DNA of 64,000 bases from Verrucomicrobiota bacterium (GCA_020831625.1 JAFIGD010000010.1:1-64000); one strand, 5' to 3'; counted from the stretch's first letter, positions 16,408 through 26,907 are shown. Notes: generated by a model from the sequence alone, not told the origin. Numbers and translations: made by a program.

Positions 16408-17526
16408 TCAGGAGTTCATTCCGAACTCGTGTTGAAACCAGTCCAGCGAATGGTTGTGGCTGGGGGGATCCACCCTTGGATCGGTTCCGCCTTCCGGCAG
16501 CCGGGTGCTGTTCCCGTCCCGCCAGCGGCCCGGCACCCGCATGAGTTTCGGGATGTCGGGGATTCCGTATTCATTGCGCTGGATGTGGGCCGCGAGCAGA
16601 TCCACGGCGGCGGATCCGAGCTGATGCGGCAATACATCGATGCCACTCCAGCCGGGGGTGTCTTCGGCCAGGGCTGAATGGGCCAGCCCGGTGTCCTCCG
16701 GCACCCGCGTCTCTTCGGTCAGCCAATCGCGGACATGGACAAAGGTGCAGAGAACCGCGTCCGGTTTTTCTTTGCGGAACCAGGCCCGGAAGCGTGCCTC
16801 CGCCTCCTTGTGCGTGTTGGCCACATACAGACCGGTGAGAGGCGGGACGCGATTCTTTTTGGCCACCCGCTGCTGATTGAACAAAAACGACCCCCAGAGC
16901 GTTCCCTGATTGGACACAGCCCCCTGCAGATGCTCGCAGAAGCCGATGCGTTTGTGCCCCAGGGCCAGCAGATGTGAAAAAGCGGTGGTCATGTTCGTGA
17001 AATGATCCGGGGTCACGGTATGCATGGGGGTGGCGGAGGGCGTGGGGCCGATGCCCACCCGCGCGATGCCGTTCAGGTCGGTCAATTCCGGACCCTTGTA
17101 ACGTATATGGGGCACGATCACGCCGCGAATACCCCGGGCCGCCAGTAAAGAGCCCAGGCGTTTGCTTGAAAGCTTTTCCGTGTCCAAATGCGTCTCCAGC
17201 GCAAAGCCCAGTTCTTTCGCCCGCGCCGCCACGCCCTCCCGATACGGTCGAATCCAGGCGAAATCCTTGTGACCCGGTGTCAACTCACTCCCCAGCCACG
17301 CCAAATTGCAGTCCGGAGCACTGCCTTTTCCGCGGCGGATCTGCGCCGCATACGCCGCCACCAGCGGATTCGGACGGTAGCCCATCCGCTCCGCCACCTC
17401 CCGCACTCTCGCTTTGGTTTCCGCGGAAACATTCGGCGCATCCCGCAACGCGCGGGAAACGGTGATGTGCGATACCCCCGCCTTCGCGGCAATTTCGCGG
17501 ACATTAACAGCGGTGACTTTTGCCAT
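16408..17526 (-). CDS. LacI-family transcriptional regulator
   Basis: The 372-residue protein starts MAKVTAVNVREIAAKAGVSH with a LacI helix-turn-helix, followed by RALRDAPNVSAETKARVREV and the hinge, then a sugar-binding sensor domain. ATG 17526 is chosen because DNA-binding homology begins there; an upstream GTG at 17544 is in frame. Its stop is 4 bases past the converging (alpha/alpha)6 gene stop. A palindrome at 17543-17554 lies between this gene and the divergent PEP-CTERM gene, which may be a target. Confidence 0.87.
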   Translation of the reverse strand: MAKVTAVNVREIAAKAGVSHITVSRALRDAPNVSAETKARVREVAERMGYRPNPLVAAYAAQIRRGKGSAPDCNLAWLGSELTPGHKDFAWIRPYREGVAARAKELGFALETHLDTEKLSSKRLGSLLAARGIRGVIVPHIRYKGPELTDLNGIARVGIGPTPSATPMHTVTPDHFTNMTTAFSHLLALGHKRIGFCEHLQGAVSNQGTLWGSFLFNQQRVAKKNRVPPLTGLYVANTHKEAEARFRAWFRKEKPDAVLCTFVHVRDWLTEETRVPEDTGLAHSALAEDTPGWSGIDVLPHQLGSAAVDLLAAHIQRNEYGIPDIPKLMRVPGRWRDGNSTRLPEGGTDPRVDPPSHNHSLDWFQHEFGMNS

Positions 17527-17542
17527 GACACAAGGAACATAC

Positions 17543-17554
17543 ACAAACGGTTGT
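17543..17554. promoter_or_regulatory. Possible LacI-type operator
   Basis: ACAAACGGTTGT is an imperfect palindrome (five of six positions pair) placed just upstream of the LacI start and in the shared promoter region with the PEP-CTERM gene. Confidence 0.4.
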
Positions 17555-17634
17555 CGCTTGGCAAGTTTAATGGCATTCTCTCAGAGTTGATGATCTAGAC
17601 CCCGGTTTCAAACCCACCTGTAAGGAAGATGAAC

Positions 17635-18447
17635 ATGAAGAAAAAAATGATGCTTTTGATTGCGGCCCTGTGCTCGCAAGCGGTTTTTGCCGCCACGATC
17701 GCTGTGCAACTGACTGGTGATGGCTGGGCCACGGCGACCAATGCCCTGGGCAACGGCAATTCTGTGATGACCGGTGCCAACATTCAACCGGCCACCGGAT
17801 ACAGCGGCCCGGCATTCCGCGGCGGCGCGGTTGCAACCGATACCATCATCGGTGACTGGCAAATCAGCAACAACGGCGGATCGAACGTGTTGTTGGGGAA
17901 AGATGTGTTCCGCTTGAGCCTTGGCTCTACGGTCAGCCAGACTGAAACCAAGTTCCACCACGGGGTGATTTTCTTTGACCAGTCTTCTTTTGGTAATGGT
18001 CTGGATGCTGTCGCGGGGGGCGTGACGTTGAACAGCGAAACCTCGCTTTCCTACACTGCCAAACGCGTGTCCGGCAATCCTTCCCGGATCGGCTACGTCC
18101 TTCAGGCCGACGGGAATTATTTCCTGCATCAGATTGCTTATAATGACAATGAGCGGGGTACAGGCCAAGGCCATCTTTTCACCCTCACGGACCCCACAGC
18201 GGTGACGTGGAATACTTTTGATCCGACGGTTTCTCTCTCCAGCTTTGGTCCCGCCGCCACTCCCGACTTCACCAAAGTGACCGGAATCGGCCTCTGGTTC
18301 GAGAATGCGCGAGACGGAAGCGCCACCACAGGCTTGGATTTCCGTGTGGGCGAAATCACTTTCGCCGCCATCCCCGAGCCCTCGACCCTGGCCCTGCTGG
18401 GGATCGCGCTGGGATCGGCGGTGCTGTTCCGCCGCCGCAAGGCATAA
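17635..18447 (+). CDS. PEP-CTERM sorting-domain protein
   Basis: The 270-residue product has a Sec signal peptide (MKKKMMLLIAALCSQAVFA, cleavage near residue 19) and a C-terminal sorting tag: AAIPEPSTLALLGIALGSA, a hydrophobic helix, then FRRRKA. Such proteins are exported and processed by an exosortase, which is not in this window. The middle is a beta-rich jelly-roll-like stretch of unknown function. ATG 17635 is preferred to 17629 because AAGGAAG abuts the first ATG but is six bases from the second. A strong terminator follows. Confidence 0.88.
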   Translation: MKKKMMLLIAALCSQAVFAATIAVQLTGDGWATATNALGNGNSVMTGANIQPATGYSGPAFRGGAVATDTIIGDWQISNNGGSNVLLGKDVFRLSLGSTVSQTETKFHHGVIFFDQSSFGNGLDAVAGGVTLNSETSLSYTAKRVSGNPSRIGYVLQADGNYFLHQIAYNDNERGTGQGHLFTLTDPTAVTWNTFDPTVSLSSFGPAATPDFTKVTGIGLWFENARDGSATTGLDFRVGEITFAAIPEPSTLALLGIALGSAVLFRRRKA

Positions 18448-18464
18448 CACTTCTCTGTGTGGGG

Positions 18465-18499
18465 AAGCCCCCTGCCGGGTGACCGGAGGGGGCTTTTTT
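18465..18499 (+). terminator. Rho-independent terminator after the PEP-CTERM gene
   Basis: AAGCCCCCT pairs with AGGGGGCTT around a GC-rich loop and is followed by six T residues. Confidence 0.9.
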
Positions 18500-18502
18500 G
18501 TG

Positions 18503-18550
18503 GGAAGAGATCGGACAACTCAGACAACTCAAACAAAGCGGACAACCCGG
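18503..18550. repeat. 11-bp-unit repeat, diverged copy 5
   Basis: Begins GGAAGAGATCGGACAACTC like the other copies, followed by CAGACAACTC and GGACAACCC units. No inverted arm is present. It lies directly 5' of the GH67 gene. Confidence 0.6.
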
Positions 18551-18555
18551 ACGGC

Positions 18556-20601
18556 ATGATGACGCAAGAAACCAGTTTGTTGGCGTTTCCCCCGGACGAA
18601 TCCGGGGGGGAAGCGTGGCTGCGGTATCCACGGCTTTGCGCGGCGGATGCAAGCGCATTGCAGGCGCTTTGCACGGTGAACGCCTGCCCGGGCGCGGAGG
18701 CGGCGCTTTCGGAACTGGACCGGGCGCTGGCGGGCTGGGGATTGCCGCCCCGCACGGACGGCGACGGACTGAGTTTGTCCCTCGATCCCGCCTTGCCCGA
18801 AGAGGGGTTTTGTATTTCGCGTCCCTCGCCGCAACAGGTGCGTTTGGCGGGCGGCTCGCCGCGCGGTCTGCTCTACGGCATGTTTCATCTGTTGCGCTGC
18901 GTGAACTGCGGGCTGCCGCTGGAAGGGGCCTCCGCGCCGGCGGTGCCTCTGCGGATGATCAATCACTGGGACAATCTGGTGTGCGACCCCGTTCACGGCA
19001 GCATCGAACGGGTCAAGGGCGGCGACACGATCTTCGACTGGACCGATCTCGCGCGTCCCAATCCACGCTATGAGGAGTATGCCCGTCTGCTGGCCTCGGT
19101 CGGCCTGAACGCCACCTGCCTCAACAACGTCAATGCCGAACCGGAAATCCTTTCCACCGACATGATCCGGGGACTGGCCGCGCTGGCCTCCGTCTTCCGT
19201 CCCTGGGGCCTCCGCATCTTCATCAGTGTGAACTTCGCCACGCCGGTGCTGCTGGGGGAACTGGACACCGCCGATCCGCTGGATGCGCGGGTGCAGGACT
19301 GGTGGCGGAACAAAGCGGATGAAATCTATGCCGCGATTCCCGACTTCGGCGGCTTTGTGGTCAAAGCCGACAGTGAGGGCAAACCGGGTCCGGGCACCTA
19401 CGGACGCAATCATGTCGAGGGCAGCGCCTGTCTTGCCCGCGCGCTGGCGCCCCACGGCGGCACCCTTTTCTGGCGGACCTTCGTGTACGGCCGCAATCTT
19501 GCCGACAAGCTGCCCGATCCCAAGGCCCGCGCCGACCGCGCCAACCACGCCACCCACGAGTTTATGGGGCTCGATGGCCAGTTCGAGGAGAACGTCATTT
19601 TGCAGATCAAATGCTCGGCCATTGATTTTCAGATTTGGGAGCCGGTGCACGCGCTCTTCGGCAAGCTGTCGAACACCCGCATGTGCGTGGAGTTCGCGCT
19701 GACCAAGGAGTACAGTGGTCTGGATGTGCATATGAACTGGGAGGGCCCGTATGTCTCGGAGATTCTGCGGTCCCCGCTGGTCGCGGGGCGCATGGATGCG
19801 GTGACCGCGGTGGCGAACCTCAACAATTCCCGCAACGGCTTCGGGCATCTGCTGCACGGCGCGAGCCTGTACACCCACGGACGTCTCGCCTGGCGGCCGG
19901 ATGCGGATCCGCGCGCGGTGCTGGACGAATACACTGTGCAGATGTTCGGTCCGGAGGCCGGTCCGGCGGTGTCGGAGATGATGGCCGACAGCTACGACAC
20001 GGTGGCCTCCTACACCATGCCGATGGGGATGACGTACATCAGTGAGTTTCTGCATCATTTCGAGCCCGACCCCTGGGCGAACCACGACGGGGCGGGCATC
20101 ACCGCCGATGGCATCGGCGTGGACCGCACCGCCGCCACCGGCAGCGGGTACATTGGACTCTATCCGCCTGAGCTGGCGGGGCGTTTCGAGGATCCCGCCA
20201 CCTGTCCGCTTCGCTGTCTGCTTTATTTTCATCATCTCCCCTGGACTCACAGTCTGCCCGGAGGCGAAACCCTCATTCAGTCTCTCTACGACAGCTACTG
20301 CGGCGGCGTGGAGACGGTTCGCGGATACCGGCGTCAATGGCGGGCTTTGCACGGCCAGATCGATCTCGAACGCTGGGCGCATGTGTGCGAGAAGCTGGCT
20401 CTGAAGGAGCGTCACGCGGAGCGCTGGCGGGATTTGGTGTGTCGATTTCTGGAGGAGATTTCGGGGATTAAGGATGCGCAGGGGCGTTTCGATGCGCCAT
20501 CGGTGCATAATCGAGTGCGTAGTGGATACCGGCAGGCATTTGAGGATTACCGGGCGCGGGTGGAGCGGGAGCGCGGGGTGATGCGGAGGAAACCGATTTG
20601 A
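18556..20601 (+). CDS. aguA: GH67 alpha-glucuronidase
   Basis: The 681-residue length fits GH67, which removes (4-O-methyl)glucuronic acid from the non-reducing end of xylooligosaccharides. The catalytic region is clear: DFGGFVVKADSEGKPGPGTY gives acid Glu274, IKCSAIDFQIWEP gives Asp357 and RMCVEFALTKEYSG gives Glu379. An N-terminal domain precedes the barrel and a helical C-terminal domain follows. ATG 18556 is chosen because the frame further upstream runs through the terminator and repeat. No signal peptide is seen, so it probably acts on imported aldouronates, supplying glucuronate for the uxu-type genes at the window start. Confidence 0.9.
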   Translation: MMTQETSLLAFPPDESGGEAWLRYPRLCAADASALQALCTVNACPGAEAALSELDRALAGWGLPPRTDGDGLSLSLDPALPEEGFCISRPSPQQVRLAGGSPRGLLYGMFHLLRCVNCGLPLEGASAPAVPLRMINHWDNLVCDPVHGSIERVKGGDTIFDWTDLARPNPRYEEYARLLASVGLNATCLNNVNAEPEILSTDMIRGLAALASVFRPWGLRIFISVNFATPVLLGELDTADPLDARVQDWWRNKADEIYAAIPDFGGFVVKADSEGKPGPGTYGRNHVEGSACLARALAPHGGTLFWRTFVYGRNLADKLPDPKARADRANHATHEFMGLDGQFEENVILQIKCSAIDFQIWEPVHALFGKLSNTRMCVEFALTKEYSGLDVHMNWEGPYVSEILRSPLVAGRMDAVTAVANLNNSRNGFGHLLHGASLYTHGRLAWRPDADPRAVLDEYTVQMFGPEAGPAVSEMMADSYDTVASYTMPMGMTYISEFLHHFEPDPWANHDGAGITADGIGVDRTAATGSGYIGLYPPELAGRFEDPATCPLRCLLYFHHLPWTHSLPGGETLIQSLYDSYCGGVETVRGYRRQWRALHGQIDLERWAHVCEKLALKERHAERWRDLVCRFLEEISGIKDAQGRFDAPSVHNRVRSGYRQAFEDYRARVERERGVMRRKPI

Positions 20602-20639
20602 GGTTTGATTTCAGGTACTGCGGGTTTACTCAGGAGAAA

Positions 20640-20770
20640 GAATGTTAAACCACGGATGGACACGGATAAACACGGATACCACACCGCTGTGCTTGGGCGG
20701 AGGAGATTTAGGATATGGTGAGGGAAAACCACTGATGAATCGGATGGCAACGGGTGGATACGGATGGGCG
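20640..20770. repeat. CACGGATGAA decamer repeats
   Basis: AACCACGGATGGACACGGAT and following units occupy 20644-20680, and degenerate ACCACTGATGAATCGGATGG units occupy 20729-20766, between the GH67 and esterase genes. Confidence 0.8.
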
Positions 20771-20797
20771 GATTCTTTATTCAATAAACTTTGATTC

Positions 20798-22627
20798 ATG
20801 AAAACGTCCTCCAGCAAGTCCCATACGCATATTGACGAGGAATCCCGGGTGCCGGAGTATGATTTGCCGTCCCTTTTGCCGGAGGGCGGACAGGCGGATT
20901 GGCCCGCCCGCCGCCGGACGTTGATGGATTTTTTTTCCGATCATGCCTACGGCCGCACGCCCGATGCCGCGCCGGAGGGCGGGGTGCGGGTGGTGGACAC
21001 AGTGCGCGGTGCGGCCCCGCAGGTTGAAGGCGCGGTAAGGATTCAGTTCACTCTGGAGATCGGGCCGGTGTCGAACCGTCATGCGGTCCGGGTGTTGCTG
21101 TATCTTCCCGCTGAGAAGCCGCGGTGCTGTTTTCTGGGGGTGAATTTCGCGGGGAATCACACGATTGATGCCGATCCGGAGATCGAACTCCCTCGGGGGT
21201 GGATGTATCCTTGGGAGGGCACAGGGGTTGTGGCGCACCGCGCGACGGCGTCGGGGCGGGGGACGCGTTCGCGCCGCTGGCCGGTGGCACGGATTTTGGA
21301 AAAAGGGTTCGCGCTGGGGACCTTTTATTGCGGCGATCTCGCGCCGGATCAGGCGGGGCATCCGAAAATTGCCGACTTCAAGCGTTTGTTTCCGGCGCCG
21401 CCGGACCCCGGGAGTGAATGGGGCAACATCGGCATCTGGGCCTGGGGACTCTGCCGGGTGCGGGAGGTTTTGGCGGCGCTGCCGGAACTGGAGGGTGTTC
21501 CCTGCGTGGCGGTCGGTCATTCCCGCATGGGCAAAACGGCCCTCTGGGCGGCGGCGCAGGATGAGGCGTTTGCCGGGGCGCTGAGCAACTGCAGCGGCTG
21601 CATGGGGGCGGCGCTGAGCCGTCGGTGTTTCGGGGAGACAGTGGAGAAAATCACCCAAGGATTCCCGCATTGGTTTTGTCCGCGTTTGCGGGCGTGGGCC
21701 GGCCGCGAGGCGGAGATGCCGATGGATCAGCATATGCTGCTGGCGCTGATTGCGCCCCGTCCGCTGTTGGTGTGCAGTGCGGTGGAGGATTTGTGGGCCG
21801 ATCCGCGCGGGGAATTTCTCGCCACCCGGGCCGCTTCCCCAGCCTATGCGATGCATGGTCATGCTTCGTTTGCAGATTCGGAGTTCCCTGAACCGGGTCA
21901 GGCGGTGATCCGGGACCTAATCGCCTATTATCTCCGCTCTGGAAAACACGATATGCCCCTGCCGGTTTGGGAACAGGGTCTGACGTTCTTCACAAACGAT
22001 GTTCGTTATATCCGCTACTTTCATCCGGAAAAACCCAAGGAAATTCATGAGAACCGTTTGCCCCACTGGCAGATGGAAGGGGCCATGTATTTTGTGACCT
22101 GGCATTTGGGGGATTCCCTGCCGGTGGCGGTGTTGAAAAAATGGCGTTTGGAACGGGAGGATTGGCAGATGACCCATCCGCGCCCATGGACTCCGGAAAC
22201 GGAAGCGGAATTTCACCGAAATTTTTCCCGGCGGTATGAGGAGGCGCTGGATAAAGGATGCGGCTCCTGTTTGCTGCGCAACCCGATTTACTCGGAGATT
22301 ATGGCGGAATGTTTCCGGCATTTCGATCAGGCCAGGTATCATTTGGATTGTTTTGTAATTATGCCGAATCATGTGCATGTGCTGTTTACGCTGGCGGGGT
22401 CCTGGAAACTGCAGGACATTCTTCAACAGTGGAAAAGTGTGAGTTCGCACAAAATCCAGAAGCAGCGAAACACCTCCGGCAAACTCTGGCAAAAAGATTC
22501 CTGGGACCGCATGATCCGGAATCCCCTGCATTATAAACGCTGCCGAAATTATATTCGTGAGAATCCATCGAAAGCCCGGCTGACAGAGGGGCATTTCGTT
22601 TTATATGACAGCAAGGGGGCGTTTTGA
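20798..22627 (+). CDS. CE15-like glucuronoyl esterase fused in frame to a RAYT transposase
   Basis: Residues 1 to about 403 form an alpha/beta hydrolase of the glucuronoyl esterase (CE15) type: VAVGHSRMGKTALWAA puts nucleophile Ser242 in the GxSRxGK motif, MDQHMLLALIAPRPLLV lies near 309-325, and HGHASFAD near 353-360 gives the likely His. The usual family end, YYLRSGKHD...WEQGLTFF, is present at 377-398. The frame then continues without a stop into a complete REP-associated tyrosine transposase (RLPHWQMEGAMYFVTW at 420-435, PNHVHVLF with His525 and His527, and YIRENPSKA with Tyr585). No signal peptide is visible. Glucuronoyl esterases cut lignin-xylan ester links, fitting the nearby GH67. 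Whether the fusion is translated as one protein is unknown. Confidence 0.75.
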   Translation: MKTSSSKSHTHIDEESRVPEYDLPSLLPEGGQADWPARRRTLMDFFSDHAYGRTPDAAPEGGVRVVDTVRGAAPQVEGAVRIQFTLEIGPVSNRHAVRVLLYLPAEKPRCCFLGVNFAGNHTIDADPEIELPRGWMYPWEGTGVVAHRATASGRGTRSRRWPVARILEKGFALGTFYCGDLAPDQAGHPKIADFKRLFPAPPDPGSEWGNIGIWAWGLCRVREVLAALPELEGVPCVAVGHSRMGKTALWAAAQDEAFAGALSNCSGCMGAALSRRCFGETVEKITQGFPHWFCPRLRAWAGREAEMPMDQHMLLALIAPRPLLVCSAVEDLWADPRGEFLATRAASPAYAMHGHASFADSEFPEPGQAVIRDLIAYYLRSGKHDMPLPVWEQGLTFFTNDVRYIRYFHPEKPKEIHENRLPHWQMEGAMYFVTWHLGDSLPVAVLKKWRLEREDWQMTHPRPWTPETEAEFHRNFSRRYEEALDKGCGSCLLRNPIYSEIMAECFRHFDQARYHLDCFVIMPNHVHVLFTLAGSWKLQDILQQWKSVSSHKIQKQRNTSGKLWQKDSWDRMIRNPLHYKRCRNYIRENPSKARLTEGHFVLYDSKGAF

Positions 22628-22755
22628 GAGAGAGGCGAAATGATGCCGGAGAGGCGACGCCCTCGTCGCTTATAATATTTCAGCGGCGGGGCGCCGCCGC
22701 TCCGGTGTTTTTGGGCGCCGCCGCTCCGGTGTCTTTTGGCGCCGCCGCTCCGTTG
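22007..22755 (+). mobile_element. RAYT transposase domain with downstream REP-like hairpins
   Basis: The transposase part starts near 22007-22060 and ends at 22627. The next 130 bases hold REP-like palindromes: GCGACG-CCCT-CGTCGC at 22654-22669 and AGCGGCGG-GGCG-CCGCCGCT at 22682-22701, then GGCGCCGCCGCTCC twice more at about 22714 and 22738. RAYT enzymes are known to process REP hairpins in single-stranded DNA, so these are plausible partners. Confidence 0.7.
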
Positions 22756-22771
22756 TGGTCAGCGGGCTGAA

Positions 22772-24733
22772 TCAGTCCTCGACCAGCCAGAGGAGCTGAT
22801 AGGCGTCGAGGACGAGGCTCCCGGCGGTTGAATGCACGGCGCCGGTGAGCAGATCTTTATAAAAATGTCCGAGGCCCTGGGCGCGGAGGAAGCGGATGTC
22901 GATTTCCTGCGGGATTTCGCTGAAGTTGGCCATGACGATCAGGGCGTTGGCGTCGTGCCAGCGGCGGTAGAGGAGCACGTGGGGATTGTCGACGTGCAGG
23001 AGGTGCATGTGATTGCCGCGCAGGGCCTCGGTTTCGCGGCGGAGGGTGAAGAGTTTTTGGAGCTGGAGATAGATCCGCTTGTGGGGGGAGGATTTCTTTT
23101 TGAGTTCTTTGGGAAGCTCCCAGTCCATGCGGGGGCGGTGTATCCAGCGGCTGTCGTCGATTTTGTCGATGTCGTCGAGATAGGATTCGTCGTTGAGGAC
23201 CCCGAATTCCTCGCCGAGGAAGATAAGGGGAATGCCGCCGATGCTGCAGAGGACGCCGTAGAGCACATGGATGCGGCGGAGGGCCATTTCGAGGTGGTGT
23301 TTGTTGCCGGTCTCGAGGGCCTTCTGCAGACCGGCGAGCGAGGCCATGGTTCCGCAGACGCGCATGTCGCCGGTGGTCTCGTTGTGCTGAAAGGGAACGC
23401 CGCTGGCGAAGGAGCCCTCGAAGCGTCCGGTGTAGAAGCGGTTCAGGAAGTCGCGGTGGCCGTCGGGATGAATGCCGACCGCCCAGGCGTCTCCGTTGTC
23501 GAAGGACCAGCCGATGTCGTCGTGGCCGCGAAGGTAGTTGACCCAGACGGTGCCGGGGGACAGGCTGTGGCGGTGGGCGAGGGATTGTTTGAGCAGGCGG
23601 GTCTCGCGGGTGGCGATGCTTTCCCAGAGCAGGGCCATGAGGGTGGGGTTGTAGGAGAGCTGGCACTCCTCGCGGCCGATGTATTTGACGACTTCGTCGG
23701 GGTGGACGATGGCTTCGGATTTGAAGACCAGGCCGGGGGCGGCGATGCGGCAGATGGCGTTGAAGGCCTGAATGATGGTGTGGGCCTCGGGCAGGTTTTC
23801 GCAGTTGGTGCCCATTTGCTTCCAGATAAAGGCGACCGCGTCGAGGCGGAGGATTTCCACCCCGGTGTTGGCGAGGAAGAGCATCTCTGCGGCCATGGCG
23901 CGGAAGACTTCGGGATTGGCGTATTTGAGGTCCCACTGAAAGCTGTTGAAGGTGGTCCAGACCCAGCGCTGCATGCCTTCGTGCCAGGTGAAATTGCCGC
24001 GGCGGATGGTGGGGAAAATTTCGCGGAGGTTGCGCTCGTATTGGTCGGGGATTTCGCGGTCGGGGTAGATATGGTAGTACTCCATATACTCGCGTTCGCC
24101 CTCCTGGGCGCGGATGGCCCATTCGTGGTCGTCGGAGGTATGGTTGAACACGAAATCGAGAACGAGGGAGATGCCTTCATCGCGGAAGTCGCCGGCGAGG
24201 CGTTCGAGATCCCCGAGGGTGCCGAGGCGGGGCTCGACGGAGCGGTAGTCGCTGATCGCGTAGCCGCCGTCGCTGTTGCCGGGGCGGGAGGCGAAGAGGG
24301 GCATGAGGTGGACGTAATTGAGTCCGAGATGTTTGAAGTAGGGGATTTTTTCGCGGAGGGTGCGCAGGTCGTCGCTGAAGAGATCGACATAGAGGGAGCC
24401 GCCGATCATGCGTTCGGAGAGATACCAGCCGGGATCGTTTTCGCGGCGGAGGTCGAGCTGAAAGAGGTCGTCGGGGCGGGTGAGCCAGCAGTCGATGCAG
24501 GTGAGGAGGATGTTTTCGAGGTAATAGAAGAAGTCGTAGTGGCCGCCGTAGAGTTCATGCAGGAGGCGGAAGAGGCGGGGCCAGTGCTCGTCGAGACGGG
24601 CGTCCATAATCTGGATGCGCTCCTCGGGGCAGTAAAGGGAATCCCCGCAGGCCGCTTCAATGCGGGCGAGGATTTTGGGGCGCAGGCGCCGGAGAGAGCG
24701 CTCCGCTTCGTAGGGAAGATCGAATTCGGCCAT
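22772..24733 (-). CDS. Amylosucrase (GH13 subfamily 4)
   Basis: The 653-residue enzyme matches amylosucrase in length and order: an all-helical N-terminal region (residues 1-90), a GH13 barrel with LDFVFNHTS at 192-200, [12 protein letters not shown] with nucleophile Asp298, FKSEAIVHP with acid Glu340, and [11 protein letters not shown] with Asp405/406, then a beta C-terminal domain. It converts sucrose into alpha-1,4-glucan and fructose, or isomerises sucrose. The start is five bases after the sucrose-phosphate synthase stop, so the two form an operon. The catalytic residues are all present. Confidence 0.88.
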   Translation of the reverse strand: MAEFDLPYEAERSLRRLRPKILARIEAACGDSLYCPEERIQIMDARLDEHWPRLFRLLHELYGGHYDFFYYLENILLTCIDCWLTRPDDLFQLDLRRENDPGWYLSERMIGGSLYVDLFSDDLRTLREKIPYFKHLGLNYVHLMPLFASRPGNSDGGYAISDYRSVEPRLGTLGDLERLAGDFRDEGISLVLDFVFNHTSDDHEWAIRAQEGEREYMEYYHIYPDREIPDQYERNLREIFPTIRRGNFTWHEGMQRWVWTTFNSFQWDLKYANPEVFRAMAAEMLFLANTGVEILRLDAVAFIWKQMGTNCENLPEAHTIIQAFNAICRIAAPGLVFKSEAIVHPDEVVKYIGREECQLSYNPTLMALLWESIATRETRLLKQSLAHRHSLSPGTVWVNYLRGHDDIGWSFDNGDAWAVGIHPDGHRDFLNRFYTGRFEGSFASGVPFQHNETTGDMRVCGTMASLAGLQKALETGNKHHLEMALRRIHVLYGVLCSIGGIPLIFLGEEFGVLNDESYLDDIDKIDDSRWIHRPRMDWELPKELKKKSSPHKRIYLQLQKLFTLRRETEALRGNHMHLLHVDNPHVLLYRRWHDANALIVMANFSEIPQEIDIRFLRAQGLGHFYKDLLTGAVHSTAGSLVLDAYQLLWLVED

Positions 24734-24738
24734 GGCGC

Positions 24739-26907
24739 TCAGCCGTCGTTGTCGGATTTCTCGTTGGGGATGACGATGGAATCCAGGAACTGATAGTACT
24801 CAATCCCCTCGAGAATTCCGGCGGCGTGGTGCGCCTGCGCGAAGTAGACCCGGGGATATTTGCGGAGTTTTTCGAGTTCGGGACTGTAGTTGCCCACAAC
24901 CACGCCGAGGGTGTTGCCGGCGAGCATTTCCTCGTCATTGCCGGAATCGCCGGCGATGAGGATTTTCTCGAGCGGAAAGCCCCATTTGTAGGCCATGTGG
25001 CGGATGCTGAGTCCGCTGCCCGCCTGGGAGGGGATGATGTCCAGAAACATGTTGTGGGAGCCGATGACTTTGGCCCGGAGTTTGTGCTCCCGCAGAATCC
25101 GTTTGAGCTTCTGAATGGAGGGTGCGACCGAAAAATCGATTTTGTAACTGATTTTGAAATGGGACTGTTCCTCGTCCGGCTGGATGAAGAGGCCCTCCAT
25201 GCTGTTGAGCACTTCGCGGATGCGGTCGGGCTCCCAGCGGAAATTGATGTGCTTCTCCCAGCTTTTATCGAGGGTGAAATTTTTGCCGTAGTAAATTTCG
25301 GTGCCGACGGAGGTGATGAGCACCTCGGGGTGGGGCATGCCGTGGGAGTCGATGAGTTTGGTGACCTCCTCGAAGCGGCGGCCGGTGGCGATGCCGAAGC
25401 CGATGTGCTCGTCCGCGTGTTTGATGAGGTCAAAAAACCGGTGCATGGCCTCGTCGTCGCCGGTGACGGTGTTGTCGATGTCGGCGATAATCAGCCGGTC
25501 GATCTGGGGAAGCCGGCGGGTTTTGCGTCCGTGCACGATTTGAGGAACCTCTTCGAAGCCTTTCAGGATTTCGTGAATGTCGCGCATGTAGCGCTGGGCG
25601 TGGCGTTCCCAGGAGTAGTGGGTGTGTACGTTTTTGAGGCCGGCCTCGGACCACTTTTGCCATTCTTCGGGCTCCAGGAACATGTGAAGGAGGGCGCGCT
25701 CGATGGCTTTGCCGTCGAAGGGATCGACGAGAATGCCGTTGTGGCAGTTGGCAATGATGTCGCTGGGGCCGCCGTCGTTGGTGGCGATGATCGGGGCACC
25801 GCTGGCGGCGGCTTCAAGCAGGGTGAGGCCGAAGGGTTCGGTCATGGCGGCGTTGACGAAGACCCCTTTGGATTTGGTGATCATGCGGTACAGGGCGGGG
25901 ACCTCATCGGAGCTGTGCTGCTTGGGGTAGGCGACTTTACCGTAGAGATCGTGGGTGTCGATGAGGGTGAGCACGTTCTGGAGCACGCGGCGCTGGCCTG
26001 CGGGCATGTCGCGGATGTCGTCGCGGCAGCCCATGATGAGCACCAGGTTGGCGGTCTTTTGAAGTTGAGGGGACTGACCGTAAACATCGACCAGTTTCTC
26101 CAGGTTTTTGCGCTCGTCTGGGCGGGCCATGGCGACGATCATGGGTTTGCCCGGATCGTCGAGAAAACGGTTGATGGCCGCGGCGACATCGGGTTCGGGA
26201 TCGTCTTCGCGGGGCGGACGGAAGGAGGCGAGGTCGACGCCCGGGGGAATGACCTCCATGCGTTCGGGGATGTAATTCTCGTAGATCTCGTACTGTTCGC
26301 GGACCTCCTGGTGGGTGCTGGTGCAGATCAGCGAGCAGGTTTCGAGCGCGAACTCCTCGGCCTCGATGCGGGTGGAGATGTTGTAACGGGATTCGATTTT
26401 TTCGGGATCGAGTCCGGAATCCAGCAGGCGCTGTTTTTTGACGCGTCCGAGGGAGTGTCCGGTGAAAACAAAGGGCACGCCCAGAAGACGGGCGAGCTGA
26501 CCGCCGCCGTAGCCGGCGTCGGCGTAGTGGCCGTGGATGATGTCGGGCGAGGAGTCGGTCCGCTGGAAATAATTCAGACACTGGTCCACAAACATTTCCA
26601 TGTAGGGCCAGAGCTTGGTTTTGTTGAGGTAGCGGCGGGGACCGAAGGGGATGCGGACGATAAAGGCCTTTTCCGCGATTTGCTCCTCAAGCTGCGCGTA
26701 ATCGTCGGAGACGCGGTCATCGATAATCTGACGGGTGATGAGGTCGACGCGTTCGATGTCCTCCCGTTCGGAGAGGGCGCGGGCGAGTTCGAGAACATAC
26801 CGGATCTGGCCGCCGGTGTCCTCGTCTTTGCCGAGTTCCATGTGATGGCCGCGAATGAGACCGTGGAGACTGATCAGGGCGATGCGAAGTTTCGGTTTAT
26901 CGGGCAT
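24739..26907 (-). CDS. Sucrose-phosphate synthase with fused phosphatase domain
   Basis: Residues 1 to about 470 are a GT4 glycosyltransferase of sucrose-phosphate synthase type: [20 protein letters not shown] near 22-41, [32 protein letters not shown], and the later [20 protein letters not shown]. Residues about 475-722 are an HAD-type sucrose-phosphate phosphatase domain ([21 protein letters not shown], and [10 protein letters not shown]). The protein would make sucrose from UDP- or ADP-glucose and fructose 6-phosphate. Whether the phosphatase half is active is uncertain, but both Asp of DxD are kept. It heads the operon with amylosucrase, divergent from a second phosphatase gene 50 bases away. 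Confidence 0.88.
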   Translation of the reverse strand: MPDKPKLRIALISLHGLIRGHHMELGKDEDTGGQIRYVLELARALSEREDIERVDLITRQIIDDRVSDDYAQLEEQIAEKAFIVRIPFGPRRYLNKTKLWPYMEMFVDQCLNYFQRTDSSPDIIHGHYADAGYGGGQLARLLGVPFVFTGHSLGRVKKQRLLDSGLDPEKIESRYNISTRIEAEEFALETCSLICTSTHQEVREQYEIYENYIPERMEVIPPGVDLASFRPPREDDPEPDVAAAINRFLDDPGKPMIVAMARPDERKNLEKLVDVYGQSPQLQKTANLVLIMGCRDDIRDMPAGQRRVLQNVLTLIDTHDLYGKVAYPKQHSSDEVPALYRMITKSKGVFVNAAMTEPFGLTLLEAAASGAPIIATNDGGPSDIIANCHNGILVDPFDGKAIERALLHMFLEPEEWQKWSEAGLKNVHTHYSWERHAQRYMRDIHEILKGFEEVPQIVHGRKTRRLPQIDRLIIADIDNTVTGDDEAMHRFFDLIKHADEHIGFGIATGRRFEEVTKLIDSHGMPHPEVLITSVGTEIYYGKNFTLDKSWEKHINFRWEPDRIREVLNSMEGLFIQPDEEQSHFKISYKIDFSVAPSIQKLKRILREHKLRAKVIGSHNMFLDIIPSQAGSGLSIRHMAYKWGFPLEKILIAGDSGNDEEMLAGNTLGVVVGNYSPELEKLRKYPRVYFAQAHHAAGILEGIEYYQFLDSIVIPNEKSDNDG

